Shown here: positions 8,706-18,507 of the stretch, one piece after another
How the letters are laid out: every line of letters starts with the position of its first letter
How positions within the stretch are numbered: the first letter of the stretch is position 1
Source of the DNA: Vannielia litorea
Lineage (GTDB): Bacteria > Pseudomonadota > Alphaproteobacteria > Rhodobacterales > Rhodobacteraceae
Assembly (NCBI RefSeq): GCF_900142295.1
Contig: NZ_FSRL01000001.1
Span: 806,001-870,000 of the forward strand
Direction of reading: 5' to 3'
DNA length: 64,000 bases
Made by a program: the position numbers and the translations under genes
The notes under the pieces: model-generated
Databases searched by the model: none
Seen by the model: the letters and a program-made list of their open reading frames with translations, nothing else
What the model was told of the DNA's origin: nothing

Positions 8706-9076
8706 GCCGCCTGGGCGAGGGCGAGGCGGCGGAGGGGCCGCCGGATGCGCCGCCCCCCGAGGCGCCCGCCAGCCGGCGGCTCATCGACATCGCCGACCGG
8801 GTGGATGGCGAGGACATTCCGCTTTTCCTGGCGCGCGAGACCTATCGCCGCCGCCGCCTGATGGATGCCGCGCGGCTGCTGCCGGTGGTGGGCCTCGGCC
8901 TGGTGCTGTTTCCGCTGCTGTGGATCGGCCAGGGCGCGGGGCCGCAGACGCGGGTCGGCGTGATCTACCTTTTCGCGGTCTGGGCGCTGCTGATCGCGGT
9001 CGCGGGCTTCGTGGCGGCGCGGCTCTCGGCGCCGCTGCCGCCGGGCAAGGCCGACGAGAGGGACGATGTCGTTTAA
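8702..9076 (+). CDS. Small two-helix membrane protein between response regulator and sensor kinase
   Basis: 124 residues, no recognised family. A proline-rich N-terminal tail of about 25 residues precedes a charged stretch with LARETYRRRR, then two hydrophobic helices (LLPVVGLGLVLFPLLWIG and VGVIYLFAVWALLIAVAGF) and a charged C-terminus. The start overlaps the response regulator stop (ATGA), and its own end overlaps the kinase start by 11 bases, so the three genes are tightly coupled. The layout recalls small membrane subunits that accompany SSS-type symporters, so it may be an accessory subunit of the transporter-kinase; this is inference. Confidence 0.8.
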   Translation: MSRLGEGEAAEGPPDAPPPEAPASRRLIDIADRVDGEDIPLFLARETYRRRRLMDAARLLPVVGLGLVLFPLLWIGQGAGPQTRVGVIYLFAVWALLIAVAGFVAARLSAPLPPGKADERDDVV

Positions 9077-11750
9077 CCTGCTCGTCGCGGTCTCGCTGCT
9101 CTACGTGGGCTTCCTCTTTCTGGTTGCCTTTCTCGCCGAGCGCCGCGCCCAGCGGGGGATGCCGCGCTGGCTGCGCTCGCCGATCATCTACACGCTGTCG
9201 CTGAGCGTCTACTGCACGGCCTGGACCTTCTATGGCGCGGTGGGCTACGCCGCCCGCTCGGGGCTGGAATACCTCACCATCTACCTCGGGCCGACGCTGG
9301 TGCTGACCGGCTGGTGGCTGGTGCTGCGCAAGCTGGTGCGGGTGGGGCGGACGCAGCGGATCACCTCGATCGCCGACCTGATCTCGAACCGCTACGGCAA
9401 GTCGAACGCGCTGGGCGTGCTGGTGACGCTGCTCGCGGTCATCGGCACCACGCCCTACATCGCGCTCCAGCTCCAGTCTGTCACGCTCTCGCTCGATGTC
9501 TTTGCCCAGGCCTCGGCGGAGGGCCAGGCGGAGCTCTCGGCCCGCAACGCGCTCTGGGTCGCGGGCGGGCTGGCGCTGTTCACGATCCTCTTCGGCACCC
9601 GCAACCTGGATGCCAACGAGCGCCATCACGGCGTGGTCACCGCCATCGCGGTGGAGGCGGTGGTGAAACTCATCGCCCTGCTGGCGGTGGGGATCTTCGT
9701 GGTCTGGGGGCTGGCGGGGGGCGTGGGCGACATGCTGGCGCGGATCGACGCCTCGCCGATGGCCGAATGGCCGCTGCACCCGAGCCGCTGGGCGGGGCTC
9801 ACCTTTCTCAGTGCCGCCGCGATCTTCTGCCTGCCCCGGATGTTCCAGGTGCTGGTCGTCGAGAACTCGGACGAGGCGCATCTGGCCACCGCCTCCTGGG
9901 CCTTTCCGCTCTACCTGATGCTGATGAGCCTCTTCGTGGTGCCGATTGCGGTGATGGGGCTGGAGCGGATGCCCGCGGGCTCCAACCCCGACCTCTTCGT
10001 GCTGACCCTGCCGCTCAGCGAGGGGCGGGGCGGGCTGGCGGTGCTGGCCTTCCTGGGCGGCCTCTCCAGCGCCACGAGCATGGTGATCGTGGCGGCCATC
10101 GCGCTCTCCACGATGGTCTCGAACCACATTGTCATGCCGCTCTGGCTCAGCCGCCAGCAGGTGGGCGGGGTCACCATGGCGGGCGACGTGCGCGCGGTGG
10201 TGCTGACGGCGCGGCGGATCTCGATCGGGGGCGTGCTGCTGCTGGGCTATCTCTATTACCGGCTCTCGGGCGGGTCGGAGGCGCTGGCGGCCATTGGCCT
10301 GATCTCCTTTGCCGGGGTCGCGCAGGCGCTGCCGGCGCTGCTGGGCGGGCTGTTCTGGCGCGGGGCCACGCGGAAGGGGGCGATGGCGGGGCTGGTCACC
10401 GGCTTTGCGCTCTGGGCCTGGACGCTGTTCCTGCCGAGTTTCGGGCCCGGCGGGCCGATCGGCGCGGCGATCCTCGCGGAGGGGCCGCTGGAGATCGACT
10501 GGCTGCGGCCGCGCGCGCTGTTCGGCATCGAGGGCCTCGACCCGCTGGTGCATTCGCTCTTCTGGTCGGTGGGGCTGAACACGCTGGCCTTTCTCACCGT
10601 GTCGCTCAGCACCTTTCCGGGCCCGCTGGAACGGCTGCAATCGGCGCAGGTGGTCAATGTCTTTGCCCATACCGTCGGCGCGCGCGGTTGGGCGCGGGGC
10701 AGCGCCGAGGCGGAAGACCTGCTGATGATGGCGCAGCGGATCCTCGGCGCGGGCGAGGCGCAGGCGCTGTTCCGACGGCAGGCGGAGGCGCAGGGCAAGG
10801 GCGGGCAGCTGCCCGAGATCACGCCCGAGTTTCTCGGCCTGCTGGAGCGCGAGCTGGCGGGATCGGTGGGCGCGGCCACGGCGCATGCGATGGTGGGCCA
10901 GATCGCGGGCGGCTCCTCGGTGCTGGTGGAAGACCTGATGCGGGTGGCCGACGAGGCGCAGCAGATCCTCGAATACTCCAGCCAGCTCGAACAGAAGTCC
11001 GACGAGCTGGCCCGCACCGCCCGCCAGCTTGGCGAGGCCAACGAGAAGCTGACCCAGCTCTCGATCCAGAAGGACGCCTTTCTCAGCCAGATCAGCCACG
11101 AGCTGCGCACCCCGATGACCTCGATCCGCTCGTTCAGCGAGCTGCTGCGCGGCGGCGGGCTGGAGGAGGCCGATCAGGCCCGCTTCGCCGGCATCATCCA
11201 CGACGAGGCCCGCCGCCTGACGCGTCTGCTCAACGACCTGCTCGACCTCGGGGTGATGGAGAACGCACAGGTGAGCCTCAACCTCGCCCCGGTGCGGCTG
11301 TCGGACCTGCTCGACCGGGCGGTGGCCTCGGGCGCGCCCGATGGCGCGGCGCTGCGCATCCGGCGCGACCTGGCCCGCGAGCGCCAGCAGATCGTCACCG
11401 ATGGCGACCGGCTGGTGCAGGTCTTCATCAACCTCATCGCCAATGCCGCCAAGTATTGTGACGCGCCGGCGCCCGAACTCAGGATCGAGGTGGGCGAGGA
11501 GGGCGGCCAGATGACGGTGGACTTCATCGACAACGGCAGCGGGATTGCCGAGCGCTCGCGGGAGATCATCTTCGAGAAATTCGCAAGGCTGACCGATACC
11601 GCCGCCGCCGGAGGCGCGGGGCTCGGGCTGGCGATCTGCCGCGAGATCATGACCCGGCTGGGCGGCACGGTGGAATATCTGCCGGGCAAGGGCGGCGCCG
11701 CCTTTCGCACCCGGTTGCCGATGGCCGGGCAGGCCGGGCGTGCGGCCTGA
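9066..11750 (+). CDS. SSS transporter-histidine kinase hybrid (CbrA-like)
   Basis: 894 residues. About residues 1-500 form a sodium:solute symporter-like (SSS/SLC5) domain with some 12-13 membrane helices, e.g. SVYCTAWTFYGAVGYAARSG and the TTPYIALQLQSV segment. A linker with a coiled-coil-like stretch (near LEQKSDELARTARQLGEANE) leads into a histidine kinase: H box SHELRTPMTSIRSFSELL with His678, N box INLIANAAKYC, G1 DFIDNGSGI, F box FEKFARL and G2 GAGLGLAI. There is no evident PAS domain. The family couples uptake or sensing of a small molecule (amino or organic acids in CbrA) to phosphorylation. The likely partner is the single-domain regulator two genes upstream. Confidence 0.94.
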   Translation: MSFNLLVAVSLLYVGFLFLVAFLAERRAQRGMPRWLRSPIIYTLSLSVYCTAWTFYGAVGYAARSGLEYLTIYLGPTLVLTGWWLVLRKLVRVGRTQRITSIADLISNRYGKSNALGVLVTLLAVIGTTPYIALQLQSVTLSLDVFAQASAEGQAELSARNALWVAGGLALFTILFGTRNLDANERHHGVVTAIAVEAVVKLIALLAVGIFVVWGLAGGVGDMLARIDASPMAEWPLHPSRWAGLTFLSAAAIFCLPRMFQVLVVENSDEAHLATASWAFPLYLMLMSLFVVPIAVMGLERMPAGSNPDLFVLTLPLSEGRGGLAVLAFLGGLSSATSMVIVAAIALSTMVSNHIVMPLWLSRQQVGGVTMAGDVRAVVLTARRISIGGVLLLGYLYYRLSGGSEALAAIGLISFAGVAQALPALLGGLFWRGATRKGAMAGLVTGFALWAWTLFLPSFGPGGPIGAAILAEGPLEIDWLRPRALFGIEGLDPLVHSLFWSVGLNTLAFLTVSLSTFPGPLERLQSAQVVNVFAHTVGARGWARGSAEAEDLLMMAQRILGAGEAQALFRRQAEAQGKGGQLPEITPEFLGLLERELAGSVGAATAHAMVGQIAGGSSVLVEDLMRVADEAQQILEYSSQLEQKSDELARTARQLGEANEKLTQLSIQKDAFLSQISHELRTPMTSIRSFSELLRGGGLEEADQARFAGIIHDEARRLTRLLNDLLDLGVMENAQVSLNLAPVRLSDLLDRAVASGAPDGAALRIRRDLARERQQIVTDGDRLVQVFINLIANAAKYCDAPAPELRIEVGEEGGQMTVDFIDNGSGIAERSREIIFEKFARLTDTAAAGGAGLGLAICREIMTRLGGTVEYLPGKGGAAFRTRLPMAGQAGRAA

Positions 11751-11860
11751 GGCAGGGCTTGGCGCGGGGCCGGATCGCAGGCCGGGGTTAACCAATTTCA
11801 AACCTCGGCATGGCACAACGGGCCGGAATCCGCCCCGCGTGGGACATGCCCGATGGAGCC

Positions 11861-13087
11861 ATGACCGACACATCACGAGACCCTGTGCTGCGCCGGAAGC
11901 TCGCCGCCGCCGCGCCCGACCCGGCGCTGGCCGTGGCCGGGCTGCCGCCTGTCGAAAAGGCGCTGGGCCTCGCCATGGCGCGGGTGTCGGACAGGATGAT
12001 GCGGCTGGTGGTGGCCGCCGAGGCCGCCGCCCAGGCCACCCGGTCGCTGGCCGAACTGCTCGACGAGCTGCCGGCCAACGGGCTCTATGCGGTGCTGGAG
12101 GGCCCGCAGGAGGCGCAGGGCGTGATGGTGCTCGACAACGCGCTAATGGGCGCGCTGATCGAGCAGCAGACGGCGGGCGCGCTCTCGCCCGGCGCGCCGG
12201 TGGCCCGCAAGCCGACCCGGACCGATGCCGCGCTCTGCGCCGACTGGATCGACGCGGTGCTGCGCGCCCTGGCCGAAACCTACGTGGAGGCGGCGCAGGC
12301 GAGCTGGCTCTCGGGCTTCGGATTTTCGTGCCACCTGCCCGATGCCCGCCCGCTCGGCCTGATGCTGGAGGACGAGCCCTACCGCGTGCTCGATTTCGCG
12401 CTCGATCTCGGGTCCGGCGCGCGCAAGGGCGCGGGCAAGCTGATTCTGCCCGCGCTGGGCCGCGCGCCGGAGGGGCGGCCCGCCAGCACCGGCGAGCCGG
12501 GCGCGGCGCCGCATCCCGATGCCCGCGCGGCCTGGGAGCGGCGGATGGAGGCGCAGGTGATGGATGCCGAGGTCACCCTGCTCGCCGTGCTGCACCGGAC
12601 CGAGCGCAGCATCGGCCAGGTGCTCGATTTCGCCCCGGGCGACCTGCTGGCGCTGCCGCCGGGCGCGTTGGGGGCGCTCCGGCTGGAAACCGGCGATGGC
12701 ACGGCGGTGGCCTGCGGGCGGCTCGGCCAGAGCGCCGGCGTGCGGGCCGTGCGTCTGGTCGAGGCGGGCGAGACGGGCGAGGCGCAGGAGGATCCGCTGG
12801 GCGCGGCGATGGCGGCGCTGGACGACGAGGGGGCCGACCGCGCGGCGGGGCTGCCGAGGATGCCGGAGACGGAGCCGCTGCCCGATCTGCCCGAGTTGCC
12901 CGATCTGCCCGAACTCGACGGGTTCGACGGCATGGGCGAGGATCCGGACAGCCTTGCCGGGCTGGACGACGACGACCTGCCCGAACTGCCCGAGCTGCCG
13001 GGCGGGGGTGGCGCCGGGGCGGGCGGCCTGCCCGACCTGCCGGAGATGGCCGATCTCCCGGACCTCGAGAGCCGGACCGCCAGCTGA
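11861..13087 (+). CDS. FliM/FliN-family C-ring domain protein with acidic D/L/P-E repeat tail
   Basis: 408 residues. The N-terminal half (VLRRKLAAA, then a helical domain with PPVEKALGLAMARVSDR) resembles FliM-like proteins of Rhodobacterales. Residues about 225-295 match a SpoA/FliN C-terminal fold: VMDAEVTLLAVLHRTERSIG, VLDFAPGDLLALP, and a GRLG strand. The last ~65 residues are low-complexity repeats of DLPELP type, strongly acidic and proline-rich. FliM/FliN proteins form the flagellar switch ring that reverses rotation. No other flagellar gene lies in the window. The start is uncertain: ATG 11861 gives the best N-terminus, but in-frame ATGs at 11810 and 11846 are possible. Confidence 0.75.
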   Translation: MTDTSRDPVLRRKLAAAAPDPALAVAGLPPVEKALGLAMARVSDRMMRLVVAAEAAAQATRSLAELLDELPANGLYAVLEGPQEAQGVMVLDNALMGALIEQQTAGALSPGAPVARKPTRTDAALCADWIDAVLRALAETYVEAAQASWLSGFGFSCHLPDARPLGLMLEDEPYRVLDFALDLGSGARKGAGKLILPALGRAPEGRPASTGEPGAAPHPDARAAWERRMEAQVMDAEVTLLAVLHRTERSIGQVLDFAPGDLLALPPGALGALRLETGDGTAVACGRLGQSAGVRAVRLVEAGETGEAQEDPLGAAMAALDDEGADRAAGLPRMPETEPLPDLPELPDLPELDGFDGMGEDPDSLAGLDDDDLPELPELPGGGGAGAGGLPDLPEMADLPDLESRTAS

Positions 13088-13150
13088 GGGCGCGGCGGCG
13101 CAACCAAGGGGGCCCGCCCGGCGGCGCGGATCCGACGAGGCAGGCGGTTG

Positions 13151-13672
13151 ATCGGCTTGGAGGGCGGCGGCTTGGGCGGGTTGCCGGGCCTTGGGGCGCC
13201 TTGCGGGGCGGTCGGCCCTCGTGTCAGGCCTCGCTCTGGGCTGCGCGCGGTGGCGTTCATCGGCTTGGAGGGCGGCGGCTTGGGCGGGTTGCCGCGCCTT
13301 GGGGTGCCGCGCGGGCGGTCGGCCCCGGTGTCAGGCCTCGCTCCGGGCCGCGCGCGGTGGCGTTCATCGGCTCGGAGGGCGGCTTGGGCGGGTTGCCGCG
13401 CCTTGGGGCACCTTGCGGGGCGCTCGGCCTTGGTGAGGAGCTTCGTGGAGGGCCGCGGGTCGTGCGTTTGGTCGGCTTGGAAGGCGGCCGCTTGGGCGGC
13501 TTGCCGGGCGGCGCCGCTGCGGTCGGCCCCGGTGAGGAGCCTCGCTCTGGACCGGGCGTGCGGTGGCTATAGTCGGCTTGCACGGCGGCTTGCGGGTCTG
13601 CCGCGCCTTGGGGCGGGAGGCCGGGTGATGCGGGGGCGGTCAGCCCTGGTGCAGGGCCTCGAGCCGGGGTGT
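13151..13672. repeat. Degenerate tandem array of about 105-bp units (five copies)
   Basis: Five units begin with (A/G)TCGGCTTGG-like sequence at 13151, 13259, 13366, 13471 and 13572, giving periods of 108, 107, 105 and 101 bases. Each contains a CTTGGGCGG-TTGCCG-GCCTTGGGG core and a GGTCGGCCC-GGTG-AGGCCTCG block. The last copy runs into the 3' end of the next gene and encodes its final residues and stop (13640-13671). Unit-length differences are not multiples of three and frames are not preserved, so the array is probably non-coding. It fills the whole 552-base gap between two genes. Confidence 0.85.
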
Positions 13673-14068
13673 GAGCATGCCCAGGTCGTAGCCCGCGCGG
13701 GCGGCGGCCTCGATCAGCTCGGCGGGCGGCGTGTCGGGCGCGGCGCCGAGCATCCAGAGCACGGTGCAGCGGGTGCCCGACTGGCAATAGGCCAGCACCG
13801 GGCCGGGGGCGGCCTCGATCGCCTCGCGCTGCCGGGCGATCACCTCGTCGGTCATCGACGAGTGCACCACGGGGTTGACGATGAAGGTGAGGCCCGCCGC
13901 CTCGGCTGCCGCGCCCACGTCGCTGGCCTGGAGCCCGGGCGGCACCTCGCCGTCGGGCCGGTTGCAGATGATCGTGGCGAAGCCCGCCTCGGCCAGGGCC
14001 TGGACCTCGTCGGGAGAAATCTGCGGCGAGACCGAGAGCTTGGGCGTGAGCTGGCGAAGCGCTGGCAT
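13640..14068 (-). CDS. TIGR01244-family protein (phosphatase/sulfurtransferase-like)
   Basis: 142 residues, close to the normal family length. The cysteine-phosphatase-like P-loop is visible as YCQSGTRC, and the N-terminal block ALRQLTPKLSVSPQISP plus TIICNRPDGEVP are family hallmarks. Members occur alone or fused to metallo-beta-lactamase (Blh/ETHE1-type) proteins linked to sulfide or redox stress, and the precise reaction is unsettled. ATG at 14068 has AGGA about 6 bases upstream. The gene is divergent from a DksA-like gene, with an FNR-type palindrome between them. Its 3' end is part of the tandem repeat array downstream. Confidence 0.9.
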   Translation of the reverse strand: MPALRQLTPKLSVSPQISPDEVQALAEAGFATIICNRPDGEVPPGLQASDVGAAAEAAGLTFIVNPVVHSSMTDEVIARQREAIEAAPGPVLAYCQSGTRCTVLWMLGAAPDTPPAELIEAAARAGYDLGMLTPRLEALHQG

Positions 14069-14128
14069 GGGTCATCCTTTCTGAGGCGCTGTCTGCTGGG
14101 GCCGGTGCAACCACCGGGCCCCTGAGGT

Positions 14129-14142
14129 TTGATATACCTCAA
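14129..14142. promoter_or_regulatory. FNR/FnrL-type palindrome between divergent genes
   Basis: TTGATATACCTCAA fits the TTGA-N6-TCAA core of FNR/CRP-family anaerobic regulators (one mismatch to TTGAT-N4-ATCAA). It lies 61 bases upstream of the TIGR01244 start and 60 bases upstream of the DksA-like start, so either or both could be oxygen- or NO-responsive. Confidence 0.45.
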
Positions 14143-14202
14143 GGAAGCCCGACTGCCAGCGGTTTAGCCTCTGGACAGGGCAGCGAAGGAGGACCTCGCC
14201 GA

Positions 14203-14520
14203 ATGACCGACCTCATGACCCGCAAGGCCGCGCTGGAGAAGCGCCTCGCCGAGCTTGACGATCGTCTGCACGAGATCCGCGACGAGCTGGTGAGCCACAA
14301 CTCCGCCGATTGGGAGGAGCTGGCGACCGAGCGCGAGGAGGACGAGGTGCTGGAGGGGCAGGGGCTTCAGGGCCAGGCCGAAATGGCCGCCATCCGCGCT
14401 GCGCTGGACCGCATCGAGGCGGGCGACTACGGGTTCTGCACCCGGTGCGGCACCGAGATCTCGCAGGAGCGGCTCGACCTGCTGCCGCATACACCCTTCT
14501 GCAAGGCCTGCGCGCGCTGA
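14203..14520 (+). CDS. TraR/DksA-type C4 zinc-finger protein
   Basis: 105 residues, shorter than classical DksA (about 150). A helical N-terminal half with acidic residues (DDRLHEIRDEL, then REEDEVLE) leads to the zinc finger YGFCTRCGTEIS...PFCKACAR with four cysteines. Proteins of this group bind RNA polymerase in the secondary channel and change promoter response, but small members vary in function. The start has AAGGAGG 10 bases upstream. The gene is probably monocistronic, and the FNR-like box upstream suggests control by oxygen. Confidence 0.92.
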   Translation: MTDLMTRKAALEKRLAELDDRLHEIRDELVSHNSADWEELATEREEDEVLEGQGLQGQAEMAAIRAALDRIEAGDYGFCTRCGTEISQERLDLLPHTPFCKACAR

Positions 14521-14618
14521 ACCTTCGCCCCCCGGTGACTTGTCTTTCCACGCCCGCCCGGTTTTGATGCGGCAGGCCGCGGGGCAGGCGGCGTGAGGCA
14601 GCAGAAGAGGGCGGGGCG

Positions 14619-16499
<1,881 letters not shown>

Positions 16500-16525
16500 G
16501 GCGCCCGGCGGGCGGGCGCGCCGGC

Positions 16526-16765
16526 TCAGCCGAGCAGCAGGCCGATCGTCACCAGTGCGAGCCCCATGGCGGAGACCCCGAGGGCGGCCATGTTCCAGGC
16601 GCCCATCTTCTGCATGTGGGCCACCATCGCCTCGTTGGAGAGCCCGGCGTTGCGGGCCTTCATGACCGAGCGCACGCAGGCGAGGATCCCGGCCACGCCC
16701 AGGAGCGCGAGCAGGGCGCCGGGCCAGACGAGCAGCGAGAGGTCGAGGGCAGGGGTTTGTTCCAT
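16526..16765 (-). CDS. Small two-helix membrane protein
   Basis: 79 residues. The first helix is about LVWPGALLALLGVAGILACV and the second about MAALGVSAMGLALVTIGLLLG, joined by a short charged loop with VMKARNAGLSNEAMVAHMQK. No family recognised beyond a conserved-hypothetical look. I prefer ATG 16765 over an upstream in-frame start at 16801 because it gives a compact N-terminus. It is convergent with the acyl-CoA enzyme and divergent from gapR. Confidence 0.65.
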   Translation of the reverse strand: MEQTPALDLSLLVWPGALLALLGVAGILACVRSVMKARNAGLSNEAMVAHMQKMGAWNMAALGVSAMGLALVTIGLLLG

Positions 16766-16880
16766 GGGCGCGGGGTAGCACCGCGCGGTGGGGCTTTTCA
16801 AGCCGTCGCGGCGCGGCTACTCAGGGCCCCGAGTTGAAGAACAGTGTTGAAGAACGAGACCGAGGCAGAAGGAGAGAGAC

Positions 16881-17162
16881 ATGAGCGACGTCTACGAGGG
16901 CGAGAGCGGGACCAGCGCGCCGAGCACCTATCGTGTGGCCGCGGACGAGCTGCGCCAGTTCATCGAGCGGTTCGAGCGGCTGGAGGCCGAGAAGAAGGAC
17001 ATCGCAGACCAGCAGAAGGAAGTGATGGCCGAGGCCAAGGGCCGGGGCTATGACACCAAGGTGATGCGCAAGGTGATCGCGCTGCGCAAGCGTGAGCCCG
17101 ACGACATTGCCGAGGAAGAGGCCGTGCTCGACATGTACAAGCAGGCGCTCGGCATGAGCTGA
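16881..17162 (+). CDS. gapR: GapR-family (DUF2312) nucleoid-associated DNA-binding protein
   Basis: 93 residues with the conserved core [36 protein letters not shown] and [18 protein letters not shown]. In Caulobacter GapR clamps overtwisted, AT-rich DNA ahead of polymerases and is needed for replication. The AAGGAGA ribosome site is about 7 bases upstream. The gene is followed by a strong terminator. Two direct copies of TTGAAGAAC (16834 and 16847) lie in its leader. Confidence 0.95.
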   Translation: MSDVYEGESGTSAPSTYRVAADELRQFIERFERLEAEKKDIADQQKEVMAEAKGRGYDTKVMRKVIALRKREPDDIAEEEAVLDMYKQALGMS

Positions 17163-17187
17163 GGCCCTGCGCCGACCGGGCAGATTG

Positions 17188-17209
17188 CGCCGCCTCCGGG
17201 CGGCGTTTT
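17188..17209 (+). terminator. Rho-independent terminator of gapR
   Basis: CGCCGCC/GGCGGCG forms a perfect 7-bp stem with a 4-base loop, followed directly by TTTT, 25 bases after the gapR stop. Confidence 0.9.
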
Positions 17210-17242
17210 CATGTCTGCGTCATGTCTGAGGGGCGGGTTTGC

Positions 17243-18316
17243 TCAGGCGGCGATGAGGCCCGGCGCGGTGCCGCGCGGCTCGGCGGGCAGGTCCACCCCC
17301 CACATCAGCGAGGCGAGAAACCGGGCCTCGTAGAGCTTGAGCGCGGGCCGGGCCAGTTGCAGCGAGGATCGGCCGTCGGCCTGGGGCAGGTCAAGGCTGC
17401 CGCGCAGACCGGGGAAGACCGAGGCGATCTCGCGCTGGGCCTCGGTGCCGATCCGGGCCCGGGCGACATCGCCGAAATAGAGGCTTTCGCAGGCCAGCCC
17501 CTCGGCCTCGACCACCTCGTGCCGGGGCAGCAGGAAGTGGGCGTAGCCGATCTCGCGAAGGTTGACGAGGTCGATCCCCGGCAGGCCGACCAGGGCGCGG
17601 GCCGGTACGAAGACCTCGGCCGCCCCGAAGTGCAGCTCGGCCAGCGGATCGGCCATGAGCACCCGGTGCTGTTGCGACAGCACCAGCGGCGCCGAGTTGC
17701 CGAAGGCGCCGGCGGAAAAGCGCACCGGCGCGGCCTCGGCCCGGCCGGGCACCAGGCTCTGGCCGATCCAGAGCACCGGCTGCGCGCCGTGGTCATGGGT
17801 GAGCACGCGCTGTCCGGCGCGGAGCCGTTCCACCGGCACGGGCCCGTCCTCGGTGGCGATCCGGGTGCCGAAGCCGAAGCAGACATAGCCGTAGCTCGTG
17901 GCGGCGCTCTGGTCGGTGGTGAAGAAGCCGGGCGGGTAGCCCGGCTTGGAGTTGGCCCAGTACCAGCCCTCGAGATCGAAGCCGGGAGACCAGACCACCT
18001 GGATCACCTCGCCGCCGCTGTCGAGCCCCTGGAACACCACCGCGCCCCCCTGGTCGCCGTTGATGTCGACATGGTCGGATCGCACAACGACCGCGTCTTC
18101 CAGCAGGGTGCTGCCGTCGGTGGTTGAGTAGGAAATATCGTAGGTGTCGCCGACCGAGAACTGGTAGGGAGTCCCGTCGCCCTGGTTGGAGGAGATGGTG
18201 AGGTTGGAGTTGGCGCTGAGCGGGGAGTCGAACGTGGAGGTGCCGGGCCCGTTGTTCACGTTGGCCCCGCTGGCGATGGCAAACTCGTTGTCGAGCGCGG
18301 TGATGGTGATGGGCAT
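17243..18316 (-). CDS. Hint-domain (hedgehog/intein-like) protein
   Basis: 357 residues. About residues 1-140 are a low-charge, Ser/Thr/Asn/Asp-rich beta-type domain. The Hint domain starts at CFGFGTRIATEDGPVPVERL near residue 147, with the nucleophile-position Cys, and continues through GQRVLTHDHG and SQQHRVLM, the block where inteins keep the catalytic His. The C-terminus has AHFLLPRHEVVEAEGL, typical of the Rhodobacterales 'Hint domain-containing protein' group. Those proteins are often extracellular and RTX-like, with no proven self-splicing role. GGGAGG lies 7 bases before the ATG. It is downstream of a sulfotransferase-like gene on the same strand. Confidence 0.88.
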   Translation of the reverse strand: MPITITALDNEFAIASGANVNNGPGTSTFDSPLSANSNLTISSNQGDGTPYQFSVGDTYDISYSTTDGSTLLEDAVVVRSDHVDINGDQGGAVVFQGLDSGGEVIQVVWSPGFDLEGWYWANSKPGYPPGFFTTDQSAATSYGYVCFGFGTRIATEDGPVPVERLRAGQRVLTHDHGAQPVLWIGQSLVPGRAEAAPVRFSAGAFGNSAPLVLSQQHRVLMADPLAELHFGAAEVFVPARALVGLPGIDLVNLREIGYAHFLLPRHEVVEAEGLACESLYFGDVARARIGTEAQREIASVFPGLRGSLDLPQADGRSSLQLARPALKLYEARFLASLMWGVDLPAEPRGTAPGLIAA

Positions 18317-18430
18317 CCACGGCCTCCCGTCGGTCTGACAGGGGATAGGCCGCGGGAGGCGAAGACCTGGTTAACGGCTGCCCGGCAAATCGCTAAAACT
18401 GGATGCAGTTGCGGGCACCGCGCCGCTTTG

Positions 18431-18507
18431 GGCGCAACATGGGAGACGCGCCGGTCAGGGCGCAACAAGAGTGACGCGCCGGTCAGGGCGCGATGAAGGT
18501 GACGCCC
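18431..18507. repeat. 28-bp tandem repeat copying the 3' end of the adjacent gene
   Basis: GACGCGCCGGTCAGGGCGC starts at 18445 and again at 18473, and a third register (GACGCC) at 18501 lies in the coding end of the next gene: the period is exactly 28. The part GGTCAGGGCGC contains the real stop codon in the copy at 18483 and a second, non-coding copy just downstream. A partial copy is seen from 18431. Confidence 0.85.

Noticed and set aside
8781..11876. A very long open frame (over 1000 codons) on the minus strand opposite the sensor kinase
   Set aside because: It is rich in R, G, Q, P and H with no motif, exactly antisense to a clear SSS-kinase. High GC leaves few stop codons on the opposite strand.
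13151..13672. CRISPR array
   Set aside because: Units of about 105 bp are degenerate along their whole length, with no short conserved repeat alternating with unique spacers and no cas genes nearby.
13148..14125. A 325-codon plus-strand frame with repeated GLEGGGLGGLP-like peptides across the repeat array
   Set aside because: Repeat spacing (108, 107, 105, 101) does not keep frame, so the peptide repeat decays after two copies, and the frame runs antisense over the TIGR01244 gene.
17243..18316. A true intein or hedgehog-type self-processing protein
   Set aside because: The Hint core is present, but there is no C-extein after a terminal Asn and no interrupted host gene. It matches the stand-alone Rhodobacterales Hint-domain group.
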